Source: Chimonanthus salicifolius (lineage: Eukaryota; Streptophyta; Magnoliopsida; Laurales; Calycanthaceae). From it: 64,000 nucleotides of DNA. The notes beneath the pieces were generated by a model. That model was not told the DNA's origin, did not search any database, and saw only the letters and a list, made by a program, of their open reading frames with translations. Below, piece after piece: positions 33,695 to 45,727 of the stretch (the stretch's first letter is position 1; the number at the start of each line of letters is the position of its first letter). The stretch is taken from NCBI GenBank assembly GCA_013350335.1, contig CM023536.1:42106314-42170313 (forward strand), in the 5' to 3' direction. The translations under genes were made by a program, and so were the position numbers.

Positions 33695-36168
33695 TTATAA
33701 ATAATATGTAATTAAAATTTTAATTATATATAATAAAAAAAATAATCTAAAATCTACTTTTCTTGCTTTTTGAGATGCAAAATTATTAATTAAATTTTTG
33801 TATTCAAGTTTTGCTAAAATTTCATTTTCAATTGATAATATTGCTAATTCACTTAATCTTTCTTGTGATATTGTTGATCGTAGATAAGATTTTATCAATT
33901 TTAGTTTTGAAAAACTTCTTTCTGCAGAAGCAACTGTTACAGGTATTGTCAATAATATTCGGTATGCAATATCAGTATTTGCAAACGAATCTAGTCTTTT
34001 AATATAATTCAAAATTTCAATTGGAGTTATTTCTGTTTGTAAAATTTCTCTTAAGACTTTTAATTCTGAATACAAATCTAAACCATCTATATCAGAAACT
34101 TCATTATGTTTCAAAAGACATTCAAGATTAAGACAATATTTTTTCAAACTATCATTATCTAATGATTTTAATTTTTTAAAATCAAATAAAAAACCAAAAA
34201 TATTTTCATATTTTTTAAATTGTTCAAACCTACTTTGAATTGAAGAAATCACTTGATCTACTATATATAAAAAATAACTAACTTTAAATGATTCTTCGGC
34301 CGATTGCGTTGACTCATCATCGACATTTTCATCAAACTGTTTTTTTTTACGAATTTTACGTCTTTCATTAAATACAGGTTCTATATCCATTTTAGTTGGA
34401 ATCTCTTTCGCTTCAGTCATAACTGATATAAATCCATTTTCTCTATACTTATTAAAAAAACTAATAAGATCTTCTAAGTGATCTATAGCAACATAAATAT
34501 GCATATTTTTAGATTGTAAAGTTTTACTAACTAAGTTAATAGCAAATAATACATCATACCAAATAGTCATACCTAATAAAAATTCAAAATTTCCGATCTC
34601 ATAAATAGCTAAACTTTCAGCTTCACTTCTTGTTTTAGGGTCTTCACTAGTTTCTGCTAATTGAAGTAGAGCATTTCTAATTTCTAGAGCTTGATATTTT
34701 ATCGCCTTAACACTTTCAATACGACTTTCCCAACGTGTTTGTGATAATGACTTTATAGTTAAAGTAGATACATTATCTTATAAAATTTTCCACCGCTTTG
34801 TAGAAGAAGAAAATAATGTATATATACGTTGTACTACTCCAAAAAAAAAAAATATAGCTTTAGGATACGAGTTTGCCATATCACAAAGTACCAAGTTTAA
34901 ATTATGAGAACCACATGGTGTGTAGAAAGCTCTAGGATTTATATCTAATAGTCTTTTTTGTACACCTTGTTGTTTTCCTTTCATATTTGATTCATTATCA
35001 TATCCTTCTCTTCTTACATCATTAATATCAAGTCCTAAATTTTTTATTGCATTTAAAAGTTCATTAAAAAGTCCTTTTCCCGATGTATCGTCATTTGTTC
35101 TTGGTGACTTGCATCCGGAGTACAATCAAGTATAATTGAATAATATTTTGCTTCTTTAACTTTTTTAATAATTGTACTTTTAATTTCACATGCTAAAATA
35201 TGTATTAATTCATTTTGTATATTATGTCCAAGATAATGATTACGGATTTCACCATTTTTAATACGACGAAGATGTTCTTGCATTATTGGATCAAATTTTG
35301 CAATCATTTCAATTAAACCTAGAAAATTTCCATTATTTTCTTCATATATCTTGCCCTTACTTCCACGAAATGGTATGTTATTTTTAACAAGAGCTTCCAC
35401 AACAGCAATAATTCTTACGAGTATTTTTTTCCAATGTTCTCTCTCTTTGTTAATCTGTTCTTAAATATTTTTATCGATTGTCTTATTTTTTAACAATCTT
35501 GATTCTAAATCAATCCAACTTTTCATATTCATAATATGTTCATTTGTTAGTTCGTGATGTTTAAGTTTAGAATTAAGATTTTTCCAATTTCTAGTTCCAT
35601 TTGTAACTAACACACTTGTACTCGGTTTTGAATTAAACAACTTGCAACAAAAACAAAATACCAAATCCATCTCTTTTGAATATACTAACCATTTTCTATT
35701 TTTCTTTTCTCCATTTGATAATACTCTAATATAATAGTTAGTAGAGAAATGCCTAGAGTTGTTATCCCTAGGAAATTTTATATTTTTATCTCTAATTGGA
35801 CCTCTTTCTACTAATAAATCTCTTATTTTTGTATCTATAGTTTCCCATCGTCCTGGATCATAACTAATTGTAGAAATAGAATCGGTTATTTCATTTTCTT
35901 TTCTTACTTCTTTTTCTTCTAAATTTGTTTGAGTATTATTATGAATTTGTTCATTGTCATTCTTTTCTACCGTTAGTTCATCATGTTCAAAATCTATTAA
36001 ATGAATTGGTTGTTCATTTGTTAAATCTTCATTCGAATTACTTGTTAAATTTTGTTTATTACCACTAATAAATTTATCAAGAGCCCCTCTTTGAGATTGA
36101 ACTAGTTTTTCTATTCTTTTTCTTTTTTTAAGTTTTTGAAATCCAGATTCAAATTTTCTATTAGACAT
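33695..36168 (-). pseudogene. hAT transposase, TTF zinc finger / DUF4371 / hAT dimerisation, nearly intact
   Basis: The start is ATG 36168 (MSNRKFESGFQKLKKRKR). Domains in order: basic and acidic N-terminus, TTF-type zinc finger (SKEMDLVFCFCCKLFNS with a downstream LKHHELTNEH), the DUF4371 core with the first catalytic region ([20 protein letters not shown] near 35110), FYTPCGSHNLNLVLCDMANS, and the C-terminal dimerisation motif (VASAERSFSKLKLIKSYLRS, near 33900). The stop is at 33695. Damage is light: two in-frame TAA codons (35461 and 34778) where Gln codons are plausible, and a deletion with frame change near 35090 that removes a few dozen residues. Plant homologues are often annotated 'zinc finger MYM-type protein 1-like'. 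It would act in the nucleus on the TIRs. Confidence 0.9.
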
Positions 36169-37752
36169 ATTTATGATTAAAACACAATTATAAATAAGAC
36201 GAAAACCTTTAAGATTACAAATAACTAAAATGAACTAAAATTGAAAGGTTAAAGAACAATAGAACCTGGCACCGTGTAAGGTCCTTTATAGCTCTATTAT
36301 TCTACCAATTTACCAAAGATCTCAAAATTAAACGTCACAGCTTTATCTACATGAAAAAACAAAGGAAAAAAAAAATAAAAGGTTTAGATTCAATAAGAAT
36401 AAGGGTTTAGATTCAATAATACATAAATGTAAGTGGAGAAAATCAAAGAAAAAAGTATCTAGTCCATAGAAGACTTGATTATCCAAAGAAGTAATCAATC
36501 ATTATGACCCAAATAAAGAAGTAAAGAACCAATTTGAAAAATGATGTTAATACCATTTAAATACAGTCCTTGAATCATTTTCTTTTTCTATCCTATTATT
36601 TTTCTCTTTGTATAATCAGCCCTACGCCCCTGCCCATCTCTCCTCTTTCTATTTCTCCTTCTTTGATTGATTGATTTAGTTAAGGCACTTTTTAATAGGT
36701 CACACATTAACCGAACGACCTTTCCAATGAAGCGATCTCATTTGGTTAGCCTCATGTTTAAGTGTATGAAGTAATATTGTACACATAAGTAAGCATGATC
36801 TATTAAATGAGATGTGTGTGAGATAAACTTTATAAAATTTTTCATCAAATTATTCTATTTGACCCATCAAATGGTGAATTCGATAGTTTCACAAAATCTA
36901 GAAAAAGAAAATTACATAAAGATATGATTAAAAATTAAGCAACAACTTAGATTTTTAATAGGTGAAATGCCTATGACTTGCTTAGAGTAGGCCCCATATT
37001 AAATGATCACATTCTTCCACTTGAGTAGATGACTAGATACTCTTCATGAGTACTGCTATTTTTCAAGTTATGAAATTCTATTCTCCATTTTTAAGTGGGT
37101 GCTTGTGATTTCAGGGAGTCCTGTCTTAGAAGCTACATCTTTGTTCTTAGATGCAATCCCATGTAAAACTGAAAGTGATGTTCAACATAAAAAAAAAAAA
37201 TTGATGAAATTAATTCAGATGCTCAGAGTCAACAAATGTGTCAGATTCAAATGACTAAGAAAAACAATTTAAGTCTTTCTAGAGTTGCTTTTTTTGTTTA
37301 AGATTTTCTTATGAAAAATACTGTCTTTTAGAACTTTGCCTGAAAAGATTTTTTAGAATTAAAGATTGAGAAGAAGAAACAAGATAAATCATCCATTATG
37401 AGTATTGTAAGAAGATATTATTAGCAGTAGGAAGAATCTAGTCACCACTAACTTCTTCAATCAAAAGAAGAACAGGTTTGGAAGCAATAGCTTGACTGCT
37501 TGAGCAGTATTATCTTAAGGGAAGATAAAAAAGGTAGAGGTAAAATACTGTAATGGAGGAAAAACCATAATCGGAGACATCAAATACTGTAGATGGCTGT
37601 GTTGAAAGCACTATTAAATGTTTTCTCCAATTAGATTTCACTTGAGATTCAGCCTGTAATCCGATTTTTTTTTTTTCACTTTTTATTTTATCTTTACTAA
37701 TGAAATTCAAATTTGGTGAAACTGAGTAAAATGACTCTAGAATTGAACTTGG

Positions 37753-37753
<1 letters not shown>

Positions 37754-37819
<66 letters not shown>
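37754..37819. repeat. (TA)n microsatellite, about 32 units
   Basis: Uninterrupted AT/TA run in the non-coding right half of the hAT element. Confidence 0.95.
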
Positions 37820-37822
<3 letters not shown>

Positions 37823-38445
37823 GAGTTGAATAAAAACTAAATTCAAATATAACAATCCAATGCCATACCCATTAGAGAAACCAAATCAACCAATCTAAAT
37901 TATGTAATATTTGAAAAATCAAAATGATGTCTCTATGTAATAAATAATCTGCAGACTGCACTGTACAAAGACCTAGAGAAAAGACAGCGATCATCCCATC
38001 TGTCCATCCAAACATTGCCACTGACAATCTTCTGCAAAGGCCAAAGGGTGATAAAAATGGAGACTAAAGCAAAAGAGTGGAGTGAGAAGGAAAAAGTAGA
38101 GAGAATCGGAAAATGAGAGGAGGATTGTGGTCCCTCTTCCATCTCCGGCATCCTTTTCTCTTCTTCTATTTATTCTGCTCACCTTCTTCTATTCATTTTA
38201 TTTCTTCTTCTTCTTTTCTTTGTTTGTCATTTTAGATCTAGTTTTGACACCAAAGTGTTTTTTTTTCAGATCTGAAAACCATCTCAAATCTGAGAAAAAC
38301 TAAAATAAAGACCGAGCCACACCCATTTACCCTTTTAATCAGAGCCTTGATCCATTAAATCCCCCACTAATCTCGTCTATTAACCCCATGAAAAAAAAAC
38401 CCCAAAATCTAAGTAAATGAAGTCCTCATGATGCAGATGAAATCG

Positions 38446-38766
38446 AGAGAGAGAGAGAGCATACCTTGCCAGTTGCCACCAAGAGAAGTTGTATAAAAGA
38501 GTGACCGAAGCCACGGATGACGGATCCAGCAATGATGGCCGGTGTCAATGACCTAGGCTCCAAGTAGAGGGGCAACCGCCAGTCGGTCGACGTTCGTCCA
38601 GAGAGAGCACTGAGAGAGGAGAGCAAGAGATAGCCAGAGAGGAGAGTAAGAGAGTCAGAGAGCGAGACCGAGAGAGAGAAGTGCCGTGAGCTGAGAGCCT
38701 GAGAGTCGGGAGCCAGAGAAGAGAGAAAGAGAAGAGAGAGAGAAGAGAGAAAGAGAAGAGAGAGCA
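38446..38766. repeat. GA-rich / CT-rich low-complexity tract
   Basis: GAGAGA-dominated sequence close to the right hAT terminus. On the minus (coding) strand it is CT-rich, as in many plant 5' leaders, and lies upstream of the transposase. Confidence 0.8.
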
Positions 38767-38976
38767 CCGAGATAGTATCGAGATTTTTTTTCCTTTTTTT
38801 TCCTGCCGTTTGCTATTCTTTAGGTGTGTAGAGTCAGCGCAGCAGAGGCCCTAATTCTTTTTTTTCGAGGCCTAATATTAAGGGTTTCTAAATTTTTTTC
38901 GACGCCTACTATTAAGGGATTTTAAGTGGAGGCCTAAGGCGACCGCCTTGGTCGCCTTAGGGTGTGGACGACACTG

Positions 38977-39110
38977 ATTTTACCAAGCCTCTCCCCAGTG
39001 GGAAGCCTGTTCAACAGAGCCAAGCCCCCCACGTGAAAAAATTAGTCTTCGGGGAGCAATCCAACCTCCAAAGCATAGACCATTTTCTATGAGGCCCAAC
39101 CCTGGCAAAA
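38977..39110 (-). pseudogene. Second half of the LINE fragment, right of the hAT insertion
   Basis: Reading on the minus strand, RRLIFSRGG and RLPTGERLGKI (39035-38977) run into the target duplication. They continue in frame with ITQIQNTL and the zf-RVT segment at 33612 downward once the hAT element and one duplication copy are ignored. This confirms the insertion site. Confidence 0.65.
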
Positions 39111-39177
39111 TGATTGGAAAGGTATTACGGTCATAACAGTGCAATTGGGATGGCTAATATGAAATCAGCCAAACTCC

Positions 39178-39330
39178 AAGAGGTAGGCCTAACGGTCAAC
39201 GAGCCCGCCTCAGGAAGTAGGATCTTGAGTTCGATTCACTTTCAACTCCAATGGGTCATTCCCTGTAATTGTTTAATCAGTGTGTGTAGGCTTGGGAGGC
39301 TTGCTCATGCTCTATGAATTAGTCATGTTA
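39178..39330 (+). mobile_element. tRNA-derived SINE-like element
   Basis: Internal RNA polymerase III promoter boxes are visible: A box TAGGCCTAACGG at 39184-39195 and B box GAGTTCGATTC at 39227-39237, with tRNA-like spacing. CAGGAAGTAGGATCTTG and TTTCAACTCC also occur in the copy at 27771. No poly(A) or T-rich tail could be fixed. Confidence 0.55.
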
Positions 39331-39595
39331 AAATTGTCTCATATTCCAATATAAAGGAGACACTTGAATACCTTGATCATAAAAATTGATATGGATTTGG
39401 CCAATTTATCTCACCAAATTTGAGCAATGTTATCAGCATTCCAACTTGGGGATTAGGTCACCAGGGCCGGCCCTGGCTATAGGCGAAGTAGGCGGTCGCC
39501 TAGGGCCCCCAAATAAAAAGGGCCCCCAAGTCCATAAGCTCCTTTACCATATGTTAAATAGTTGAAAATGTATAATTACAACATGCGTTCACTCT

Positions 39596-39655
39596 TGTCT
39601 GGCTGGTAAGAACTCTCCCATTATAAATACAGGCCTGGGATCAAATCCGGGCTGT
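39596..39655 (+). other. tRNA-like head inside the hAT derivative
   Basis: TGGCTGGTAAG (A-box-like) and GGGATCAAATCCGGG (B-box-like) lie about 40 bp apart. This could be a SINE insertion or a tRNA-derived fragment. Confidence 0.35.
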
Positions 39656-40346
39656 GTAATAATAATTTATTTTTATTTTTATCAACTTATTTAATAATAA
39701 TAATGAAAAATAACAATAATTTAAATTAATACTACTTAAAATCATTTGACTATTTTTAACTATTTCGAATTTAGAACACTCAAAATTGAAAATTTATATA
39801 TTGATAATTTTTCTACTCAATTTAAAACGTAAGTTTCTTAAAAAATTAAAATAATGATAGTAACAATCATAATAATAATTATTATAATTCTCATTTTATT
39901 GAATTTAATAATAATAATAATAATAAAATCATTTTAATTAATAAAGACTCTTTTAAAATATATCTATCATCTAAATAAAGAAAAAGAGAAATCTATATTG
40001 AGTTGATAATTTTGAATTAACAATAATTTAAAGCTTTTAAAATTTGAAGAGATGAAAAAACATAGCTTTATTCATTTGATCAATGTAGATTTTATTAGAA
40101 CTAATATACAAGTATAAATCATTATAATTAAGATAATTTTTAATTTTTTAAAAAATACAAAAAAATTGAAAAATTAAAATAATAATAATATCTTCGTTTC
40201 AAATGAAAATTTGCATTAGTGTCACACTCCATATGATAAAAGATGCAGTACCAAAAGAATGAATTGCCAAATTATATAAAAAGAATGAATTGTTGTTTTC
40301 CAAATGCGTGAATTGCTTATAAAATAATATTGATTATATCAATTAA

Positions 40347-40590
40347 AGTTACCTATGCAGAAATAAGTTTTTCAAAGTTAAAACTGATAAAATCTTATCT
40401 TCGGTCTATAATGTCACAAGAAATATTGAATAAATTAGCTATCTTATCTATTGAAAAATAAATGTTATAAAAACTTGAATATAGTAATTTAATTAGTAAT
40501 TTTGCATCTCAAAATAAGAATAAATTTTAAATAATACTTTGTTATAAATTTAATTATGATATTTTATTTAGTTTCACACATTGTAAAAAA
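40347..40590 (+). pseudogene. hAT transposase C-terminal remnant
   Basis: AEISFSKLKLIKSYLRS, then SQEILNKLAILSIEK and a stop, then LEYSNLISNFASQNKNKF after a frame change. This corresponds segment by segment to the C-terminus of the transposase at 33695-36168 (AERSFSKLKLIKSYLRS and LEYKNLINNFASQ). It represents the dimerisation domain only, with the zinc finger and DDE core deleted. Confidence 0.85.
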
Positions 40591-40689
40591 AATTATATGA
40601 TTTTATTTTTTAGAAGTATATAAAGGCCCCATCTTAAAAACTCGCCTAGGGCCCCTGAAATCTCAGGGCCGGCCCTGTAGGTCACACAC

Positions 40690-41490
40690 CCATTGTTATG
40701 CATGGCTCTCATTAAAAGGGACCCAAGATTTTTCTCCTTAAACTCTGGGAATGGATTGCATGGAAGGACACGGCATTCACATCTGCATAACCGTGTGCAA
40801 TGCGTGGTGTAACAGCATGGGTTTCCTATGTACGCATATATAGAGCTTTTGTAAGAAGCAATACAGGGCAAGAGGGAGAAAAAATAGGTCTCTGCGGTGT
40901 GGATATATGTGATGGAGAGCCTTCGGTTTGAGTGCCCTTTTTTGCAGTATCCACATGGTGTGCGCATGGAAGAGGACCTTTACAGGCAGTATGCGTGGGA
41001 GTGGTTTCGAGAAGAAGAGGCTTGTACACGTGGAAGAATGGCCAAATGGCCGTATGGATGCTTGTATGCAAGGGTCGTTTGCATGCAAGGAATACTTAAT
41101 TGAGGCTATGCTTTGAGGTAGAAAAACATAGGAATACAGATGTGTGGTAGTTTTATTCATCGTATATTGCATGCAAATCACACATAGGATCATGTGCTTG
41201 GATGTTTTACACATGGCACCAAGGTGATGCCATGAAGCGCATGGAAAGCACGTCAGATAGCAGGACAGAAAATGGGTCCATTCTTTTAGGTTGAGAGTGC
41301 AATTCAATTGCGGATAGAACCTGTGTAATGTACAAGGAAATTAAGACTTGAGTTTGGGATTTAAACCTGAGAGATTTATTGTAACTTGTACATTGATTTT
41401 TTCTTTTACTCTCATAGTGGATTCAATCGCTCTGTGAAGGTAAACATGTGTTTGTTGATCCACGCAAATCTTGATGTCTAATTATTACGA
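40690..41490 (+). mobile_element. Possible copia LTR
   Basis: GCATATATAGAGC at 40832 is TATA-like. GTGAAGGTAAACATGTG followed by GATCCACGCAAATCTTGATG (41457-41476) recalls the 'CCACGTAAATCTTGGTG' phrase near the end of copia LTRs, seen clearly at 60827. No partner or termini were found. Confidence 0.3.
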
Positions 41491-43378
41491 TGTGATTGAT
41501 CCGTTGAAAATTATTCCTAAGACCCATTGTACTCTTCACTCCCACAATGGGTCTTGATGTGATGGATAAATTTTAAGCTACCCAGAAAGGAACCCAATTG
41601 TCCCCCAAATATTGATTCCATCCCCATTACACACCACCAAAGGAGAGTGATCTTTAATTTGATTGCTATTTTTTAATATTGCTTTCCACAATAAGGAATC
41701 CCCATTCCTTTCTCGTTGAAGGAAAACAAATCCTTATATTGTTGATATTTTTCATTTAAATGTTGACCCGTTGAAGATCAGGACTTGTAATATCGTTCCA
41801 CGCCAGTTTAGTTAGAAATGCTCAATTTTTGTAAAGAGCTATCCTTTATGGACTGCATGATTTTGTGAATTAATAATACATTACAAGGGATGGTTTAGGA
41901 AATGGTGGTGTAGATATTTAGAAAGCTTTAGAGTACACACCTTTGTAGGACACTGTTCATCTAGAGTTCTTTATCAATATTTAGTGGATCTTCTTGGTTT
42001 ATTATTTTAACTTAACACTAAATGTTATTTAATTTATTCTTTATGATTATAAATACAACACACCGAACAATCCATTTTTTAAGAATTTCAAAGCTCACCA
42101 CTCCAAACTCATCGTCCGATTGACCTTGATCCATGTGAATTATATCTTAGAATAATGCAACTAAAGATTATGATATCAATCCATGAGCCACCATTAACAG
42201 TCAGACGAATTCCATGCAGTGGTTCACATAATCTTTTTTAAGCATTGTAACTTAATAATCCCACTTGTAGTGAATGCTCGTTGAATTGTGAGGAGAAAAG
42301 GAGAGATTATCAAATCCAAAAAGTATTTATAGAATTGTTTAATACCAAGCATGTCATGGGTCAATTGCACATCCTCTTCTTCTCTCCTCTCATTGCTTCA
42401 TCCCCATTAGAAGAAATAGGAGCTCAAAGCTAATAAAGTTGAATGAAGCACAAAATCTTATAAGACTTTATATAATTTAAAGAGATGAGTATACTGTAAG
42501 TGCCACTTGATCCACAAGTGAGATTAATAACTCATAATTAGTAGATAGTAGGAACCTTTCATCATCATCAGCTCTATTTTCATTTATCCGGTGAGCTAAT
42601 GAGGAATTCTAGGAAACATCAAAACGTGTGTACATATCAAAATAGTTCTTTTTTCAAAATCAAATTGTTTTGCTTTTCCTTTTTTTCAATATCATATGTT
42701 TATATTTTATACAAAGGATGGCATGTCGACCTGGCTGAATTGGCTTGTCTGAGAAAGGAGCTTATATATCTTCAACAATTGTATTTACATTTCCCTATTC
42801 CATCAAACAATAGGATTTAGTAATCCTTTTCATCACAAAATGGGTCAATCCTATACTTAACTAATCTGTTAAAGAAGTACTGCATTCGATTTTGGTTGCT
42901 TTCTTTTCTAGAGTATCTAATTTTTAGGATCTGATGAGAATGGATATGGGTTTGTCATGTTTTGTTCGAATGTGTTGGTTTGTTGCCTCTGATTAGTTGA
43001 TTTTGAACTAGCTTTTTAGTTTGCTACGGTAAAAACACATGGGTATGGTTATTGATTAGATCTCGGATTTGATTATTTGGAGAAACCCATTTATTTAGTG
43101 GTAAAAAAACTTACGAATGATTGCGATGTCTGCTTTCCCTCATAATTTCATATACACCCAGTATTCATTTGTAAGTGTTTTGACAAAACAAAGTAGAAAG
43201 ACTCAATCTTTGTGCAACCAATCCTCATAACAATGCTGTAAGGCCATATTTCAGATACTGAACTAAATGTAGGAATTTGTTTATCATTTGCATAGCCTCT
43301 TGTATGGCTAACACCCTTGAAGTTCATCGGTGAACTTAATCCAAAAGCAAGCACCTACTAGAGAGAACTTTGATAGTT
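41491..43378. other. Unassigned stretch
   Basis: The minus frame at 43148-43354 (68 codons) is protein-like in composition, but I do not recognise it. The rest is AT-rich without termini. Confidence 0.4.
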
Positions 43379-43383
43379 GTTTA

Positions 43384-43847
43384 TGTTAGCTTCAAGAAGC
43401 TATGAAGCAAGTTCCGTCTTCTCTCTCACAACTTGTTAGGTTAGAGAGAGATAACACACACACTTGGAAAAAATCCAAGTTTCTCAATTGAGTAGCAAAA
43501 AAAAACAAAGGAAATACATCAAAAATATATGAGACAAGAAAACTAAGTATTGCTTCATTGCATCATAAGTTCTACAATTCTCTTTAAATAGGAAATAAAC
43601 AACTAAATATACATCACATAACATGCCTAAGTCTAAGGACCAATTGCCACAACATGGGACATCTCATTAGCCATGACTAACAAACATTGGACACCTAATG
43701 CTTATTGGTAGGACACCTAATCCCACATTCATGAGACTAACCACTCATATCCTAAATGATGAGGTAGTGGGATAACTTACAAAACAAACCATGACTTAAA
43801 CATGAGACCAAGTCAATGTAGACTTTATTTTATGCATTAATTCAACA
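43384..43847 (-). repeat. 3' LTR of the minus-strand copia element
   Basis: 464 bp, TGTTGAATTAATGC to AAGCTAACA on the minus strand. It is preceded on that strand by a polypurine tract (AAGGGGAAG, plus 43848-43856). It aligns throughout with 52372-52849. The right-hand LTR carries a short internal duplication around ATACATGAAAAATATAT. Confidence 0.9.
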
Positions 43848-43855
43848 CTTCCCCT

Positions 43856-44347
43856 TAATGCATAAATGTAGACAATCCAAGTAAATCTCTGAAGTACATG
43901 AACTTGTCTAGTGGCAATTGCTTTGTGAAAATATCAGCCACTTGATCATTGGTGCTGATGTGTGCCATATCAATGCTTCTATTTTCCACCAAGTCACGAA
44001 TGAAGTGATACCGCGTCCCTATGTGACTTGTGCGGTTCAGATTCATTGAATTTATTGTCATAGCAATTGTGGATCAATTGTCACAATAGATGGTGGTTGC
44101 CTCATCTTGATTTTGCATTAGACCGGCCATGATTCTCCTCATCCAAACATCTTGACATGCTGTTACTATAGCCGCAATATACTCAGCCTCTATTGATGAT
44201 AAAGTAACTGATTGTTGTTTTTTTTAAGACTATGAGATAGTACCCGATCCAAGATTGAATATTGTATCTTGTAGTGCTTCTTCGGTCATCAAGTGGACAT
44301 GTCCAATCACTATCACAAAAATCACACAATTTGAAAACATTAGTGTT
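43856..44347 (-). pseudogene. Copia RNase H, C-terminal part
   Basis: SSIEAEYIAAIVTACQDVWM carries the Glu, and ATTIYCDN precedes a stop near 44073. TSHIGTRYHFIRDLVENRSI and QVADIFTKQLPLDKF give the usual copia ending just before the polypurine tract. It would digest the RNA strand of the RNA-DNA hybrid. Confidence 0.88.
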
Positions 44348-44352
44348 AGCAT

Positions 44353-45722
44353 TGTAGTGACCCAATCCTTTTAATCCTCTTCTTCTCTCTCCCAAACACA
44401 GTGGTGACCCATAACCAGCCCAAAACCCCTTCTCCTTCTCCTCTCTAGCCATCAGGTCGTCCCTTGCATGCGTGTGGGACGAATTAAGCACCTCTTCCAC
44501 ACCCTTATCCAGGCGTTTCTCTTCTTCCAGAGGTAAGTAAGGTTCCATATTCTCTCCTATCCCCTCTGAGTTGTAGTTTAGAGTTAGTATGAGGTGAAAT
44601 GGGATGGAAATGAGGCTTAATGAAGAGAGAGGGTTAGAGATTTGTGGGTTGGGCTAAATAGATGAGGGATTTGAGCCCCCTTTTTGGGTAGAGAGGTGTA
44701 GTAGGGAAAATGAGTTGGGGTTTGTTATTTTCTTGGAATATATGCCTCAATGTGAGTGGTAATGGTCCTCTTTATGTGTTGAACAGCTACTGACACTGCT
44801 GAAGCGAACGTTCCTCGACAAGTTGGAGGCGTAGATCTCCCAAATTATGAGGTAAGGGTCCCTAAACTTATACTTGCCCATAATGTGTTTGTATAAATGA
44901 CTGAATAGGTAAAATGTGATTATGGGCATGTCATAACTGTAGTCGGGTTATGTACTTAGTGTGAATGGTTATGTGAGGGTTCTTCCCCATTCTTGCCTTT
45001 TAGGTGTTTGTTAAAATGCTTGAATGAGAGGAATGTGGTAATATTTGTGTAGTGTGGCTTTTGATGCTTGTGGGTGAGAAAGTAGTACTAAACTTTCTTA
45101 CAATGGAGATTGTGGTGTGATGGTGCATTGAGGGGTCTCTGTGTGGAGTTGGGACATTGTATGAGTTGGTTGGGTGGAGTTCTAAACTGTTGGTATCATG
45201 GAATGTTGTTGAATGGTAGAGAAAACTTAAGGTACCTCTTTGTGGTTTCATATATTGGGTACCACTATGTGATATCCAGAGTGTGGTATCTTTATGTGGA
45301 TACTCAAAGGATACCCTCTTTGTGGATGAACAATCAAGATGGTTGAAAGGCAAATGTAAGGAAAGATATGCATTCATATTGTATTGGATATATTCCTTAT
45401 GCACTTAATGTATTTTACCTTTCTTACTTGTATGGTGTTTATTTATGGTAGGCTAACCCCTCGTAGGTGCAGGTTTGAGGTCAAAAGTGGGGTTTCGGGG
45501 ACCCCATTTACAAGTGTAAGGATGGCAATACCAGTGATAGCATGTTTTGTAGTTTGTTTTGTCCACTAATTTAAGAATGTAACTATCAATTGGATAGATA
45601 TTGTTGGCTTTGTAATTTTTTCCTTGGGGTATGGTCTGAAATTGGTTGACGTTTAATGTATGATTCTTTGTAGTGTGGTTTGGTATCTCTTTGGAGTTGC
45701 AACCCGGGTTAGGGTTGTGACA
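44353..45722. mobile_element. Solo LTR, 1370 bp, in copia RNase H
   Basis: TGTAGTGACCCAATCC to GGGTTAGGGTTGTGACA (TG...CA ends), flanked by perfect AGCAT at 44348-44352 and 45723-45727. No interior or second LTR is present. The ends resemble those of the 48074 solo LTR (TGTAATACACTGACCC ... GTGACA), suggesting related gypsy families. CT-rich leader-like sequence lies at 44370-44540. Recombination between two LTRs would leave this structure. Confidence 0.85.
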
Positions 45723-45727
45723 AGCAT

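Larger units (their letters stand above)
33621..38976 (-). mobile_element. hAT transposon, 5.36 kb, both ends present
   Basis: The ends are CAGGGCCGTCTAGACACA (left) and CAGTGTCGTCCACACCC (complement of right), flanked by the perfect 8-bp duplication ATTTTACC, as expected for hAT. GGCCTAAGGC is repeated near both ends, and the right end holds a 12-bp-arm hairpin CCTAAGGCGACC / GGTCGCCTTAGG at 38933-38961. It encodes one transposase on the minus strand in its left half. The right 2.8 kb is non-coding promoter or leader with (TA)n and GA-rich tracts. It interrupts a LINE reading frame. Confidence 0.92.
39462..40677 (+). mobile_element. Deleted hAT derivative, 1.2 kb, both ends present
   Basis: Both termini are CAGGGCCGGCCCTG, itself a palindrome, flanked by the perfect 8-bp duplication TAGGTCAC (39454-39461 and 40678-40685). 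CCTAGGGCCCC repeats just inside each end. The interior is AT-rich and keeps only the last part of a transposase on the plus strand. It is related to the 33.6-kb element and could be mobilised only by proteins supplied elsewhere. Confidence 0.9.

Noticed and set aside
38426..38767. 113-codon Leu/Ser-rich minus frame
   Set aside because: Translation of a CT-rich low-complexity tract next to the hAT end.
40777..41307. 176-codon minus frame and shadow frames on +
   Set aside because: Cys- and His-rich, but without a spacing that matches a zinc domain; the region fits an LTR-like block better.
43148..43354. 68-codon minus frame next to the copia 3' LTR
   Set aside because: Protein-like in parts, but no family recognised and outside the element; insufficient support.
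45000..45404. 134-codon minus frame in the 1370-bp solo LTR
   Set aside because: His/Thr/Ser-rich, lacks any domain, and lies wholly within a bounded non-coding LTR.
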